Positions 1 to 10,593 of a stretch of 64,000 nt of DNA are shown here, piece after piece. The first letter of the stretch is position 1. Every line of letters begins with the position of its first letter. Source of the DNA: Leclercia sp. LSNIH1 (GTDB taxonomy: Bacteria > Pseudomonadota > Gammaproteobacteria > Enterobacterales > Enterobacteriaceae); contig NZ_CP026167.1 in the NCBI RefSeq assembly GCF_002902985.1, forward strand, positions 2,728,001 through 2,792,000. The letters run 5' to 3'. The notes beneath the pieces were generated by a model, which saw only the letters and a list, made by a program, of their open reading frames with translations, was not told where the DNA came from and ran no database searches. A program made the translations under genes and the position numbers.

Positions 1-446
1 GGCTGCCCTGGCACCAGATCGCGCAGGCTGACGGCATTCTGCACCTGGTTAATGTCCAGGATGGCCCGGGGCGGAAGCTGATCCAGCCTGCCGCGCTTCA
101 CCGTAACGCTGTCCGGCTGCAGGGCGGCACCCCGGGGGATACTCCGGGACGCGACAACATAATCGCCCGTGGCCTGAACTGCAACCTGTATAAATCGTTT
201 TTCATTGCCACATCGGGCGGTAACGCTGACGTTGCCCCACAGCTTCGTATTGCCGAGAACGCTGAATGCAGGCGTCTCGCACGAAGGACGCATGCTGGCT
301 GGCGTGCGAACCTGCACCGAAACCTCATCGCTGAACCCCGCCAGCCGCTGGGCAAAAAATGTTGTCAGCTGGGCATCAAGATCCTGCGCCTGCGTGAGGG
401 CGCTCCAGAGGAGCAGGGTTGCGGTGAAACCACGTTTGAGTGCCAT
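1..446 (-). CDS. flgA: Flagellar P-ring assembly chaperone FlgA (partial)
   Basis: Only the first 148 or so codons are in the window; the C-terminus lies beyond base 1. FlgA is a periplasmic chaperone that helps FlgI assemble into the P-ring around the flagellar rod. The reading frame opens with a signal peptide (MALKRGFTATLLLWSALTQA), as expected for export, and continues with FlgA-like sequence such as KLWGNVSVTARCGNEKRF and YVVASRSIPRGAALQPDSV, typical of its SAF-type domain. I chose the ATG at 446 because it starts a good signal peptide; upstream in-frame codons offer only non-ATG starts before a stop. The gene is divergent from flgB, and the two share the intergenic FlhDC-type region. 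flgM and flgN would be expected next, outside the window. Confidence 0.93.
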   Translation of the reverse strand, partial: MALKRGFTATLLLWSALTQAQDLDAQLTTFFAQRLAGFSDEVSVQVRTPASMRPSCETPAFSVLGNTKLWGNVSVTARCGNEKRFIQVAVQATGDYVVASRSIPRGAALQPDSVTVKRGRLDQLPPRAILDINQVQNAVSLRDLVPGQ

Positions 447-505
447 ATCGCCCGTTACCGTCGGTTTAATGATGAGCAGAATTCTACCTGTAGGGGTTTG
501 CCATC

Positions 506-547
506 AACGCAATAAATAGCGACGCATTTTGTGCTTATTCCGTCGAT
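506..547 (+). promoter_or_regulatory. FlhDC-type box in the flgA-flgB divergent promoter
   Basis: AACGCAATAAATAGCG at 506-521 matches the published FlhD4C2 half-site pattern (AAYGS-N2-3-AAATARCG). A weaker inverted copy follows after about 12 bases around 532-547. The position between flgA and flgB is where class II flagellar promoters lie in E. coli and Salmonella. The exact transcription starts cannot be read from the sequence. Confidence 0.7.
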
Positions 548-606
548 GAAGTAGACGGGGTGAGATTTAAGCTATCCACTGAAATTTTGCCATCAGCGGA
601 GGAGAC

Positions 607-1026
607 ATGCTCGATAAACTCGACGCCGCGCTACGTTTTCAGCAGGAAGCGCTCAACTTACGCGCCCAGCGTCAGGAGATTCTGGCCGCCAATATCGCTA
701 ACGCCGACACCCCCGGGTTTCAGGCGCGCGATATCGATTTTTCCAGTGAATTAAAGAAAGTGATGGAGCGCGGTCGGGCCGAAAATAGCGGTGTCGCCCT
801 TGCGCTGACGTCTGCACGCCACATTCCCGCACAGACCGTGACCACCCCGAGTATCGATTTACTTTATCGCATTCCCGATCAGCCATCCCTGGACGGTAAC
901 ACCGTCGATATGGACCGGGAGCGTACGCAGTTCGCCGATAACAGCCTGCAGTACCAGATGGGGCTGACCGTTCTCGGCGGGCAGATTAAAGGCATGATGA
1001 ATGTTCTGCAGGGAGGCAATGGTTAA
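607..1026 (+). CDS. flgB: Flagellar proximal rod protein FlgB
   Basis: FlgB is one of the proximal rod subunits at the base of the flagellar axial structure, exported by the flagellar type III apparatus without a signal peptide. The protein (139 residues) has the rod/hook N-terminal signature [11 protein letters not shown] around residues 30-40 and a C-terminal segment ending in helices that pair with the N-terminus. The ATG is preceded by a strong GGAGGA ribosome site. It is the first gene of the flgBCDEFGHIJ operon, and its stop codon overlaps the flgC start by one base (TAATG), which suggests translational coupling. Confidence 0.97.
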   Translation: MLDKLDAALRFQQEALNLRAQRQEILAANIANADTPGFQARDIDFSSELKKVMERGRAENSGVALALTSARHIPAQTVTTPSIDLLYRIPDQPSLDGNTVDMDRERTQFADNSLQYQMGLTVLGGQIKGMMNVLQGGNG

Positions 1027-1430
1027 TGGCCTTACTCAATATCTTTGATATCGCGGGTTCAGCCCTGACCGCGCAATCGCAACGACTGAACGTCGCCGCC
1101 AGTAACCTGGCGAACGCCGACAGCGTGGCGGGTCCGGACGGGCAACCTTATCGCGCCAAACAGGTGGTGTTCCAGGTCGATGCGGCACCGGGCGCCGCAA
1201 CCGGCGGGGTAAAAGTCGCCAGCGTAATTGAGAGCCAGGCACCGGACAAACTGGTCTACGAGCCGGGCAACCCGCTGGCCGACGCCAACGGCTACGTCAA
1301 AATGCCGAACGTGGATGTAGTGGGCGAGATGGTGAACACCATGTCAGCGTCCCGCAGCTACCAGGCCAACGTTGAAGTACTGAACACCGTGAAGAGCATG
1401 ATGCTTAAAACGCTCACTCTGGGCCAGTAA
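1026..1430 (+). CDS. flgC: Flagellar proximal rod protein FlgC
   Basis: FlgC is a proximal rod subunit of 134 residues, the same length as in E. coli. It carries the flagellar axial signature [10 protein letters not shown] near residue 27 and the conserved C-terminal helix region ([19 protein letters not shown]). Both termini are predicted to form coiled coils with neighbouring axial subunits. The start overlaps the flgB stop, and flgD follows after 11 bases behind an AAGGAGA ribosome site. Confidence 0.97.
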   Translation: MALLNIFDIAGSALTAQSQRLNVAASNLANADSVAGPDGQPYRAKQVVFQVDAAPGAATGGVKVASVIESQAPDKLVYEPGNPLADANGYVKMPNVDVVGEMVNTMSASRSYQANVEVLNTVKSMMLKTLTLGQ

Positions 1431-1441
1431 AGGAGAGATCA

Positions 1442-2146
1442 ATGTCCATTGCAGTCAATGTCAATGACAGGTCGAGTGCCACAGGCGTCAGCGGCACCAC
1501 CGGCAACAGTTCGCTTACCGGCAGCAACGCGTCCGATCTGCAAAGCAGCTTCCTGACGCTGCTGGTCGCACAGCTGAAAAACCAGGATCCAACCAACCCG
1601 ATGCAGAACAACGAACTGACCACGCAGCTTGCGCAGATCAGTACGGTGAGCGGCATCGAGAAACTGAACACCACGTTGGGTTCTATTTCCGGGCAGCTCG
1701 ACAGCAGCCAGTCGATGCAGGCCAGCACGCTGATTGGGCATGGCGTGATGATCCCGGGCTCCACCATTCTGGCAGGCAGTAGCAGCACCGACGGCACCAG
1801 CACCACCTCCACCACGCCGTTTGGTGTTGAGCTGCAGCAGAGCGCCGATAAAGTGACCGCCACCATCACCGACAGGAACGGTGCGGTGGTTCGTACCATT
1901 GATATCGGCGAACTGAAAGCGGGAGTACACACCTTTACCTGGGACGGCACGATGACCGACGGCAGCAGTGCGCCAAATGGTTCCTATAACGTTGCCATCT
2001 CCGCCAGCAGCGGCAGTACGCAGCTGGTGGCCCAGCCACTGCAGTTCGCGATGGTGCAGGGTGTGATCCGCAGCAGCAACGGTAACACGCTGGATCTGGG
2101 GACTTACGGTACAACTACGCTCGACGAAGTTCGGCAGATTATATAA
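1442..2146 (+). CDS. flgD: Flagellar hook cap / hook assembly scaffold FlgD
   Basis: FlgD forms the cap under which FlgE hook subunits polymerise and is discarded once the hook is finished. The 234-residue protein has the conserved N-terminal export and cap segment (FLTLLVAQLKNQDPTNPMQNNE, quoted only in part as LVAQLKNQDPTNPM, about residues 40-53). Low-complexity Ser/Thr stretches follow, then a FlgD Ig-like/tudor region (GVHTFTWDG...PNGSY). It sits between flgC and flgE, the standard order, with AAGGAGA just upstream. Confidence 0.96.
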   Translation: MSIAVNVNDRSSATGVSGTTGNSSLTGSNASDLQSSFLTLLVAQLKNQDPTNPMQNNELTTQLAQISTVSGIEKLNTTLGSISGQLDSSQSMQASTLIGHGVMIPGSTILAGSSSTDGTSTTSTTPFGVELQQSADKVTATITDRNGAVVRTIDIGELKAGVHTFTWDGTMTDGSSAPNGSYNVAISASSGSTQLVAQPLQFAMVQGVIRSSNGNTLDLGTYGTTTLDEVRQII

Positions 2147-2172
2147 GCCTTAACCTTTATCAGGAGTAACAA

Positions 2173-3435
2173 ATGGCCTTTTCACAAGCGGTCAGCGGCC
2201 TGAATGCTGCAGCCACTAACCTCGACGTCATTGGTAACAACATTGCCAACTCCGCGACCTATGGCTTTAAGTCTGGTAGCGCGTCGTTCGCAGATATGTT
2301 CGCCGGTTCCAAAGTCGGTCTGGGCGTAAAAGTCGCCGGGATCACTCAGGACTTCAGCGACGGTACCACCACTAATACCGGTCGTGGTCTGGACGTGGCG
2401 ATCAGCCAGAACGGTTTCTTCCGTATGCTCGACAGCAACGGTTCCGTCTATTACAGCCGTAACGGCCAGTTCAGCCTGGACGAAAACCGCAACCTGGTAA
2501 ACATGCAGGGTCTGCAGGTGACCGGCTATCCGGCAGCGGGTAGCCCGCCAACGGTACAGACCGGCGCGAACCCGCAGCCGATCACCATTCCTAACAATCT
2601 GATGGCCGCTAAAGCGACCAGCACCGCAGCCCAGCAGATCAACCTGAACTCCACGGACAGCGTGCCTAACATCCCGTTTGACGTGACCAGTGCCAACCCG
2701 GATTCAGACAGCTTCAACAAGAAAGGCACCATCACCGTCTATGACAACCAGGGTAACGCCCACAACATGTATGTCTACTACGTGAAAATGGCGGACAACA
2801 AGTGGGATCTCTACACCCAGGACGGTAGCGCCGCGAACGGCCAGATCACCAAATCTGCCCAGATGAGCTTCGACCCCAACGGCAACCTGGAAGGGATCTA
2901 TAACTACAGCCCAGCCGGTGTTTTGAGTGCGACGCCAAACGCCAATCCGGCCATTAACGTGACCACCGATCCGCTGAGCGGCGCGCTGCCGGTGACCTTC
3001 TCCCTGAGCTTCCTGAACTCCATGCAGCAGAACACCGGGGCGAACAACATCGTGGCGACCAACCAGAACGGCTACAAGCCGGGCGACCTGGTGAGCTATC
3101 AGATCAACGACGACGGTACCGTGGTAGGTAACTACTCCAACGAACAGAACCAGGTGCTGGGTCAGATCGTACTGGCAAACTTCGCCAACAACGAAGGTCT
3201 GCAGTCTGAGGGGAACAACGTCTGGTCTGCCACGCAGTCTTCAGGCGTGGCGCTGCTGGGCACCGCCGGTTCCGGTAACTTCGGTACCCTGACCAACGGC
3301 GCGCTGGAAGCCTCCAACGTCGACCTGAGTAAAGAGCTGGTCAATATGATCGTCGCGCAGCGTAACTATCAGTCGAACGCGCAGACCATCAAAACCCAGG
3401 ATCAGATCCTCAACACGCTGGTTAACCTCCGCTAA
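2173..3435 (+). CDS. flgE: Flagellar hook protein FlgE
   Basis: FlgE is the structural subunit of the flagellar hook, the universal joint between rod and filament. The 420-residue protein starts with the axial motif AVSGLNAAATNLDVIGNNIAN and ends with the matching C-terminal segment (ELVNMIVAQRNYQSNAQTI). The intervening D1-D2 domains are rich in Asn, Gly and Thr. It is longer than K-12 FlgE (about 402), consistent with the variable surface domain of hook proteins. The ATG at 2173 has CAGGAG upstream. Confidence 0.97.
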   Translation: MAFSQAVSGLNAAATNLDVIGNNIANSATYGFKSGSASFADMFAGSKVGLGVKVAGITQDFSDGTTTNTGRGLDVAISQNGFFRMLDSNGSVYYSRNGQFSLDENRNLVNMQGLQVTGYPAAGSPPTVQTGANPQPITIPNNLMAAKATSTAAQQINLNSTDSVPNIPFDVTSANPDSDSFNKKGTITVYDNQGNAHNMYVYYVKMADNKWDLYTQDGSAANGQITKSAQMSFDPNGNLEGIYNYSPAGVLSATPNANPAINVTTDPLSGALPVTFSLSFLNSMQQNTGANNIVATNQNGYKPGDLVSYQINDDGTVVGNYSNEQNQVLGQIVLANFANNEGLQSEGNNVWSATQSSGVALLGTAGSGNFGTLTNGALEASNVDLSKELVNMIVAQRNYQSNAQTIKTQDQILNTLVNLR

Positions 3436-3455
3436 GTGGCTGACGGGATAGCTTA

Positions 3456-5005
<1,550 letters not shown>

Positions 5006-5013
5006 GGTGTAGC

Positions 5014-5037
5014 CCGGTGCGGTTCACGCCGCACCGG
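5014..5037 (+). other. Intercistronic stem-loop between flgG and flgH
   Basis: A perfect nine-base-pair stem (CCGGTGCGG at 5014-5022 with CCGCACCGG at 5029-5037) and a six-base loop lie between flgG and flgH. No T-run follows, so it is unlikely to be a full intrinsic terminator. It could protect the upstream mRNA from 3' exonucleases or set the ratio of rod to ring proteins; that role is inference. Confidence 0.6.
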
Positions 5038-5062
5038 CTCCCTGTTTTCGAAGATGAAGGCA

Positions 5063-5761
5063 ATGCAAAAACACGCGGCGATTCGTTATCCCATAGTGAC
5101 TCTCCTGGCCGTTACCCTCAGCGGTTGCGCCTGGGTTCCGTCTCAACCTTTGGTGCAGGGTGCGACTTCCGCCCAACCCATTCCTGGCCCGACGCCGGTA
5201 GTGAATGGCTCAATTTTCCAGACCGCGCAGCCGATTAACTACGGTTATCAGCCGCTGTTTGAAGACCGTCGCCCACGTAATATCGGCGATACGCTGACCA
5301 TCCAGCTACAGGAAAACGTCAGCGCCAGTAAGAGCTCGTCGGCGAATGCCAGCCGCGACGGGAAAACCAATTTTGGCTTCGACACTGTGCCACGCTATCT
5401 CGAAGGACTCTTCGGTAACGCGCGCGCCGATGCCGAGGCGTCTGGCGGCAACTCCTTTAACGGTAAAGGCGGCGCCAATGCCAGCAACACCTTTAGCGGC
5501 ACGTTGACGGTAACCGTCGACCAGGTGCTGGCGAACGGCAATTTACATGTAGTGGGTGAAAAACAGATCGCCATCAACCAGGGCACGGAATTCATTCGCT
5601 TCTCCGGTGTGGTTAACCCTCGCACCATCAGTGGCTCCAACACCGTACCGTCCACTCAGGTGGCCGATGCGCGCATTGAGTATGTCGGCAACGGCTACAT
5701 CAATGAGGCGCAGAATATGGGCTGGTTGCAGCGTTTCTTCCTTAACTTATCACCGATGTAA
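5063..5761 (+). CDS. flgH: Flagellar L-ring lipoprotein FlgH
   Basis: FlgH forms the L-ring in the outer membrane through which the flagellar rod turns. It is a lipoprotein: the signal peptide ends in the lipobox LSGC with the acylated cysteine at residue 22. The mature part is strongly conserved ([35 protein letters not shown]). I chose the ATG at 5063, which gives 232 residues, the K-12 length. An in-frame ATG at 5054 would add three residues. flgI follows after 12 bases. Confidence 0.95.
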   Translation: MQKHAAIRYPIVTLLAVTLSGCAWVPSQPLVQGATSAQPIPGPTPVVNGSIFQTAQPINYGYQPLFEDRRPRNIGDTLTIQLQENVSASKSSSANASRDGKTNFGFDTVPRYLEGLFGNARADAEASGGNSFNGKGGANASNTFSGTLTVTVDQVLANGNLHVVGEKQIAINQGTEFIRFSGVVNPRTISGSNTVPSTQVADARIEYVGNGYINEAQNMGWLQRFFLNLSPM

Positions 5762-5773
5762 TCGAGGTGACCT

Positions 5774-6871
5774 ATGTTTAAATCCCTCTTCGGGTTCCTG
5801 CTGGTGCTGGTGGCAACATGTGCCCAGGCTGACCGTATTCGCGATCTCACAAGCGTACAGGGTGTGCGGGAAAACTCACTGATCGGTTACGGTCTGGTTG
5901 TGGGGCTTGACGGGACGGGTGACCAGACCACCCAGACGCCGTTCACGACCCAGAGTCTGAATAATATGCTCTCCCAGCTCGGCATCACGGTGCCCGCCGG
6001 GACCAACATGCAGCTGAAAAACGTGGCGGCGGTAATGGTCACCGCCTCTTTCCCGGCCTTTGCGCGCCAGGGGCAAACCATCGACGTGGTGGTCTCCTCC
6101 ATGGGGAATGCGAAAAGCCTGCGCGGCGGGACTCTGCTGATGACCCCCCTGAAAGGGGTAGATAGCCAGGTGTATGCCCTGGCGCAGGGTAACATCCTTG
6201 TCGGCGGGGCGGGTGCCTCCGCAGGCGGCAGCAGCGTGCAGGTCAACCAGCTTAACGGCGGCCGTATTACCAACGGGGCGGTTATTGAGCGTGAACTGCC
6301 GACCCAGTTCGGCAGCGGCAACACCATTAACCTGCAGCTGAATAATGACGACTTCACTATGGCGCAGCAGATTGCGGACACCATCAACCGCAACCGCGGC
6401 TACGGCAGCGCTACCGCGCTGGATGCCCGCACCGTGCAGATCCGCGTCTCCAGCGGCGGCAGTAACCAGGTGCGTCTGCTGGCGGATATCCAGAATATGG
6501 AAGTGAACGTCACGCCGCAGGATGCCAAAGTGATCATCAACTCCCGCACCGGCTCGGTGGTGATGAACCGTGAGGTGACGCTGGATAGCTGTGCCGTGGC
6601 GCAGGGCAACCTGTCGGTGACCGTCAACCGCTCGGCTAACGTCAGCCAGCCAGATACGCCGTTTGGCGGCGGTGAAACGGTGGTGACGCCGCAGACCCAA
6701 ATCGATTTGCGTCAGAGCGGCGGCTCGCTGCAGAGCGTGCGCTCCAGCGCCAACCTGAACAACGTGGTACGTGCCCTGAACGCGCTGGGCGCCACCCCGA
6801 TGGATCTGATGTCGATTCTGCAATCCATGCAGAGCGCGGGCTGCCTGCGCGCCAAACTGGAAATTATCTGA
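5774..6871 (+). CDS. flgI: Flagellar P-ring protein FlgI
   Basis: FlgI polymerises in the periplasm around the rod to form the P-ring at the peptidoglycan layer. The 365-residue precursor has a Sec signal peptide ([19 protein letters not shown], cleaved before Asp20), followed by the conserved opening [20 protein letters not shown]. The family motif [15 protein letters not shown] follows. FlgA and the disulphide system assist its assembly. Its TGA overlaps the ATG of flgJ, which implies coupled translation. Confidence 0.97.
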   Translation: MFKSLFGFLLVLVATCAQADRIRDLTSVQGVRENSLIGYGLVVGLDGTGDQTTQTPFTTQSLNNMLSQLGITVPAGTNMQLKNVAAVMVTASFPAFARQGQTIDVVVSSMGNAKSLRGGTLLMTPLKGVDSQVYALAQGNILVGGAGASAGGSSVQVNQLNGGRITNGAVIERELPTQFGSGNTINLQLNNDDFTMAQQIADTINRNRGYGSATALDARTVQIRVSSGGSNQVRLLADIQNMEVNVTPQDAKVIINSRTGSVVMNREVTLDSCAVAQGNLSVTVNRSANVSQPDTPFGGGETVVTPQTQIDLRQSGGSLQSVRSSANLNNVVRALNALGATPMDLMSILQSMQSAGCLRAKLEII

Positions 6872-7824
6872 TGCTGACCGATAGCAAACTGCTGAGCAGC
6901 GCGGCCTGGGATACCCAGTCGCTCAACGAACTGAAGTCTAAAGCGGGTAAAGATCCGGCGGGCAATATCCGCCCGGTTGCCCGCCAGGTGGAGGGGATGT
7001 TTGTCCAGATGATGCTGAAAAGCATGCGTGAAGCCCTGCCAAAAGATGGCATCTTCAGCAGCGATTCCACGCGTCTGTACACCAGCATGTATGACCAGCA
7101 GATTTCGCAGCAGATGACTGCCGGTAAAGGGTTAGGACTTGCCGATGTGATCGTTAAGCAGATGGCGGCCGCGCAGGGCGTGCCGCCAGAAGAGGCACCG
7201 CAGCAGGTGCCGATGAAGTTCGATCTGGAAAGGGTCACCAGCTATCAAAACCAGGCTCTGACGCAGATGGTGCGTAAAGCGGTGCCGAAGGTGCCTGAGA
7301 GCAATGATGAACCCCTTACCGGCGACAGCAAAGACTTCCTGGCGCAGCTCTCCCTGCCGGCGCGTCTCGCCAGCCAGCAGAGCGGGGTGCCGCATCACCT
7401 GATCCTCGCCCAGGCGGCGCTGGAGTCGGGCTGGGGGCAACGGCAGATCCGTCGTGAGAACGGTGAGCCGAGCTTTAACATCTTTGGGGTGAAGGCCTCG
7501 GGGAGCTGGAAAGGGCCGACTACCGAGATCACCACCACCGAGTATGAAAACGGCGAAGCGAAGAAGATCAAAGCCAAATTCCGCGTCTACAGCTCCTATC
7601 TCGAGGCACTTTCAGACTATGTCGGCCTGTTGAGTCGTAACCCGCGCTATGCGGCAGTGACCCAGGCCGCGACGGCAGAGCAGGGTGCGCAGGCGTTGCA
7701 GAACGCGGGCTATGCCACCGATCCACAGTATGCCCGCAAGCTGACCAGCATGATCCAGCAGCTGAAAGCGATGGGTGAAAAAGTCAGCAAAGCCTACAGC
7801 AACGATATCGAAAATCTGTTCTGA
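6871..7824 (+). CDS. flgJ: Rod cap and peptidoglycan hydrolase FlgJ
   Basis: FlgJ has two jobs: its N-terminal half caps the growing rod, and its C-terminal half is a beta-N-acetylglucosaminidase that opens the peptidoglycan for the rod. The 317-residue protein shows the rod-cap segment (RPVARQVEGMFVQMMLKSMR) and, from about residue 150, the glucosaminidase domain. The catalytic glutamate is Glu185 in QAALESGWGQ. It ends the flgB-J operon before the separate flgK promoter. Confidence 0.97.
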   Translation: MLTDSKLLSSAAWDTQSLNELKSKAGKDPAGNIRPVARQVEGMFVQMMLKSMREALPKDGIFSSDSTRLYTSMYDQQISQQMTAGKGLGLADVIVKQMAAAQGVPPEEAPQQVPMKFDLERVTSYQNQALTQMVRKAVPKVPESNDEPLTGDSKDFLAQLSLPARLASQQSGVPHHLILAQAALESGWGQRQIRRENGEPSFNIFGVKASGSWKGPTTEITTTEYENGEAKKIKAKFRVYSSYLEALSDYVGLLSRNPRYAAVTQAATAEQGAQALQNAGYATDPQYARKLTSMIQQLKAMGEKVSKAYSNDIENLF

Positions 7825-7830
7825 AAGTTC

Positions 7831-7857
7831 TCAAGTCCGGCTGGGGCCTGCCGATAA
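7831..7857 (+). promoter_or_regulatory. Sigma-28 (FliA) promoter for flgKL
   Basis: GCCGATAA at 7850-7857 is a perfect sigma-28 -10 element. Eleven bases upstream TCAAGTCC (7831-7838) matches the -35 consensus TAAAGTTT at five of eight positions. The 11-base spacer and the position 43 bases before flgK fit the class III flgKL promoter known in E. coli and Salmonella. Confidence 0.85.
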
Positions 7858-7899
7858 TCTCCAGCAGGACTCGTGTCTGAAAGTATAAAAGGAACCTCC

Positions 7900-9546
7900 A
7901 TGTCCAGTTTGATCAACAGCGCCATGAGTGGCCTCAGTGCAGCACAGGCTGCGCTGAATACCGCCAGTAATAACATTTCGAGCTACAACGTGACGGGCTA
8001 TACCCGTCAGACGACGGTGCTGAGTGCCTCAAACAGCACGCTGACGGGCGGCGGTTGGGTTGGCAACGGCGTGTATGTCTCTGGGGTACAACGCGAATAT
8101 GATGCATTCATTACCAACCAGCTGCGCACCGCGCAGAACCAGAGCAGTGCCCTGACGACCCGCTACCAGCAGATGTCCAAAATTGACGACATTCTCTCTG
8201 GCAGCACCAACAGCCTGGCGACCACCCTGCAGGGTTTCTTTACCAGTCTGCAGACTCTGGTGAGCAACGCCGAAGATCCGGCGGCGCGCCAGACGGTACT
8301 GGGCAAGGCTGATGGTCTGGTGAACCAGTTCAAGGTGAACGATCAGTATCTGCGGGATCAGGATAAGCAGATCAACACCGCCATCGGTACCAGCGTTGAT
8401 CAGATCAACAACTACGCTAAACAGATTGCCAACCTGAACGATCAGATTTCCCGCCTGACCGGCGTGGGTGCGGGCGCATCCCCGAACAATCTGCTCGACC
8501 AGCGTGACCAGCTGGTGAGCGAGCTGAACCAGATCGTGGGGGTTGAAGTCTCCGTTCAGGATAGCGGCACCTATAACGTCTCCTTTGGCAATGGCTACAA
8601 CCTGGTTCAGGGCAGCACCGCTAATCAGCTGGCGGCCGTGAAGTCGAGCGCCGATCCATCCCGCACTACGGTGGCGTTTGTTGACGGCACCTCGGGCCCC
8701 GTAGCGATCCCGGAAAAACTGCTGACCAGCGGCTCTCTGGGCGGCATGTTGACTTTCCGTACCCAAGAGCTCGACGCGGCACGTAACACTCTTAACCAGC
8801 TGGCGCTCTCTTTCGCTAACGAGATGAACAGCCAACACGCAAAGGGCTTTGATCCAGAAGGTAACGCTGGCGGTGAGTTTTTTAAAATTGGTGCTCCCGC
8901 GGTACTGGGAAACACCAAAAATACCGGCTCGGCCTCCGTCACTGCCGCCATTAACGTGGCAGACAGCGCTAAAGTACAGGCTACCGACTACAAGATGGAG
9001 TTTGACGGCGGCAGCTGGAAGATCACCCGCCTCTCGGATAAAACCACGGTTAAGCCAGTTGATGACGGCAAAGGTAACTTGTCCTTTGATGGCCTGACGG
9101 TGAACGTATCGGGCACGGCGAATAACAAAGACAGCTTTATCGTTAAGCCTGTCGTCAATGCCATCGTCAATATGGATGTGGCGATTAGCGATGAGTCTAA
9201 ACTGGCGCTGGCGTCTGACGCCACCGGCGGTGAAAGCGATAACCGCAACGGCCAGGCGCTGCTGGATCTGCAAAGTAGCAAAGTGGTCGGCGGCAATAAA
9301 ACCTTTAATGATGCCTACGCCTCGCTGGTCAGTACCGTCGGCAGCAAAACCGCGACGCTGAAAACCAGCAGCACCACCCAGGCAAACGTGACGACGCAGC
9401 TGAGCAACCAGCAGCAGTCGATCTCCGGGGTTAACCTCGATGAAGAGTATGGCAACCTCCAGCGCTACCAGCAGTACTACCTGGCCAATGCCCAGGTGCT
9501 GCAAACTGCCAGCACGCTCTTTGACGCGTTAATCAATATTCGCTAA
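7900..9546 (+). CDS. flgK: Hook-filament junction protein 1 FlgK
   Basis: FlgK (HAP1) joins the hook to the filament together with FlgL. I chose the ATG at 7900, giving 548 residues and the family N-terminus MSSLINSAMSGLSAAQAALN behind an AAAGGAAC ribosome site. An in-frame ATG at 7873 lies too close to the sigma-28 promoter to be convincing. The axial motif NTASNNISSYNVTGYTRQ and the C-terminal helix (SGVNLDEEYGNLQRYQQYYL) are typical. The central part (about residues 300-460) is the variable surface domain and is the least like K-12. Confidence 0.97.
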   Translation: MSSLINSAMSGLSAAQAALNTASNNISSYNVTGYTRQTTVLSASNSTLTGGGWVGNGVYVSGVQREYDAFITNQLRTAQNQSSALTTRYQQMSKIDDILSGSTNSLATTLQGFFTSLQTLVSNAEDPAARQTVLGKADGLVNQFKVNDQYLRDQDKQINTAIGTSVDQINNYAKQIANLNDQISRLTGVGAGASPNNLLDQRDQLVSELNQIVGVEVSVQDSGTYNVSFGNGYNLVQGSTANQLAAVKSSADPSRTTVAFVDGTSGPVAIPEKLLTSGSLGGMLTFRTQELDAARNTLNQLALSFANEMNSQHAKGFDPEGNAGGEFFKIGAPAVLGNTKNTGSASVTAAINVADSAKVQATDYKMEFDGGSWKITRLSDKTTVKPVDDGKGNLSFDGLTVNVSGTANNKDSFIVKPVVNAIVNMDVAISDESKLALASDATGGESDNRNGQALLDLQSSKVVGGNKTFNDAYASLVSTVGSKTATLKTSSTTQANVTTQLSNQQQSISGVNLDEEYGNLQRYQQYYLANAQVLQTASTLFDALINIR

Positions 9547-9560
9547 GGCCGAGGTGAACG

Positions 9561-10514
9561 ATGCGTATTAGCACCCAGATGATGTACCAGCAGAACATGC
9601 GTGGGATCACCGACTCCCAGAGCAAGTGGCTGAGCTACGGTGAGCAGATGTCCACCGGTAAACGTGTTAACCGTCCTTCTGACGATCCTATCGCTGCGTC
9701 TCAGGCGGTAGTATTGTCCCAGGCGCAGGCGCAAAACAGCCAGTATACGCTGGCCCGCTCTTTTGCCTCCCAGCGAGTCGGGCTGGAAGAGAGCGTTCTG
9801 GGCCAGGTGACCACTGCGCTGCAATCAGCACAGGATAAAATTGTTTATGCCGGAAACGGCTCTCTGAGTGATAACGACCGCAGTTCCATTGCCACCGATT
9901 TGCAGGGTATCCGCGATCAGCTGTTGAACCTGGCAAACAGTACCGATGGCAACGGACGCTATATTTTTGCCGGTTATAAAACGGATGCTCCGGCATTCGA
10001 TCAGGCAACCGGAAAGTATGATGGCGGCGACACGCCGATCAGGCAGCAGGTCGATTCCGCGCGTAACATGCAGATCAGCCATACCGGCCTGGAAGTGTTT
10101 GAATCTTTCACCAGCAATGCCGCGCCAGAACCTGATGGCTCTGCCCCGGAAAAGAATTTGTTCAAAATCCTGGATAACGTGATTGCGGCTTTGAAAACGC
10201 CAGTCAGCGGCGATCAGGGCAAGAGTGATCAACTGACTCTGGACATTGATAAAGCAAACCGCGGATTACGTAATTCCCTTGATAACGTGCTGACAGTGCG
10301 CGCTGACCTGGGCACCAAACTGACTGAACTCGATGCACTCGATACGCTGGGCAGTGACCGGGCGTTAGGCCAGACCCAGCAGATGAGCGACCTGGTGGAC
10401 GTTGACTGGAACTCGGCTATCTCATCTTATGTGATGCAGCAGGCGGCGCTTCAGGCATCTTATAAAGCATTCAGCGATATGCAGGGTATGTCTCTGTTCC
10501 AGTTGAATAAATAA
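9561..10514 (+). CDS. flgL: Hook-filament junction protein 3 FlgL
   Basis: FlgL (HAP3) is the second junction protein and contacts the first flagellin subunits. It has 317 residues, as in K-12, and flagellin-like termini: MRISTQMMYQQNMRGITDSQ at the start with TGKRVNRPSDDPIAASQA, and SSYVMQQAALQASYKAF near the end. It lies 14 bases after flgK behind a GAGGTGA ribosome site. A structured 3' UTR with an intrinsic terminator follows. Confidence 0.97.
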   Translation: MRISTQMMYQQNMRGITDSQSKWLSYGEQMSTGKRVNRPSDDPIAASQAVVLSQAQAQNSQYTLARSFASQRVGLEESVLGQVTTALQSAQDKIVYAGNGSLSDNDRSSIATDLQGIRDQLLNLANSTDGNGRYIFAGYKTDAPAFDQATGKYDGGDTPIRQQVDSARNMQISHTGLEVFESFTSNAAPEPDGSAPEKNLFKILDNVIAALKTPVSGDQGKSDQLTLDIDKANRGLRNSLDNVLTVRADLGTKLTELDALDTLGSDRALGQTQQMSDLVDVDWNSAISSYVMQQAALQASYKAFSDMQGMSLFQLNK

Positions 10515-10593
10515 CTGACTTGACCTTTAGAACATGGCTTGAAACTGGTTATGTTCTGTATGCCCAATCCGTTTTGCGGATTGGGCTTTTTTT
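10515..10593 (+). ncRNA. flgL 3' UTR, candidate FlgO-like small RNA
   Basis: The 3' UTR of flgL holds a stem-loop (AGAACAT 10529-10535 with ATGTTCT 10551-10557) followed by a strong terminator. In E. coli the sigma-28-dependent small RNA FlgO is made from the flgL 3' UTR. Here position and architecture match, but I cannot compare sequence to the E. coli RNA without a search. It might be only a protective 3' end. Confidence 0.4.
10562..10593 (+). terminator. Intrinsic terminator after flgL
   Basis: GCCCAATCCG (10562-10571) pairs perfectly with CGGATTGGGC (10577-10586) around a TTTTG loop and is followed by a run of seven Ts. It ends the flgKL transcript. The T-run reaches the stop codon of the convergent MFS gene. 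Confidence 0.92.

Noticed and set aside
5876..6823. 315-codon open frame antisense to flgI
   Set aside because: His/Gln/Arg-rich shadow of flgI codons without domain, ribosome site or conservation.
8029..9504. 491-codon open frame antisense to flgK
   Set aside because: It mirrors the flgK codons, has no family-like sequence, and lies wholly inside a conserved gene. Long antisense frames are common in GC-rich genes with strong codon bias.
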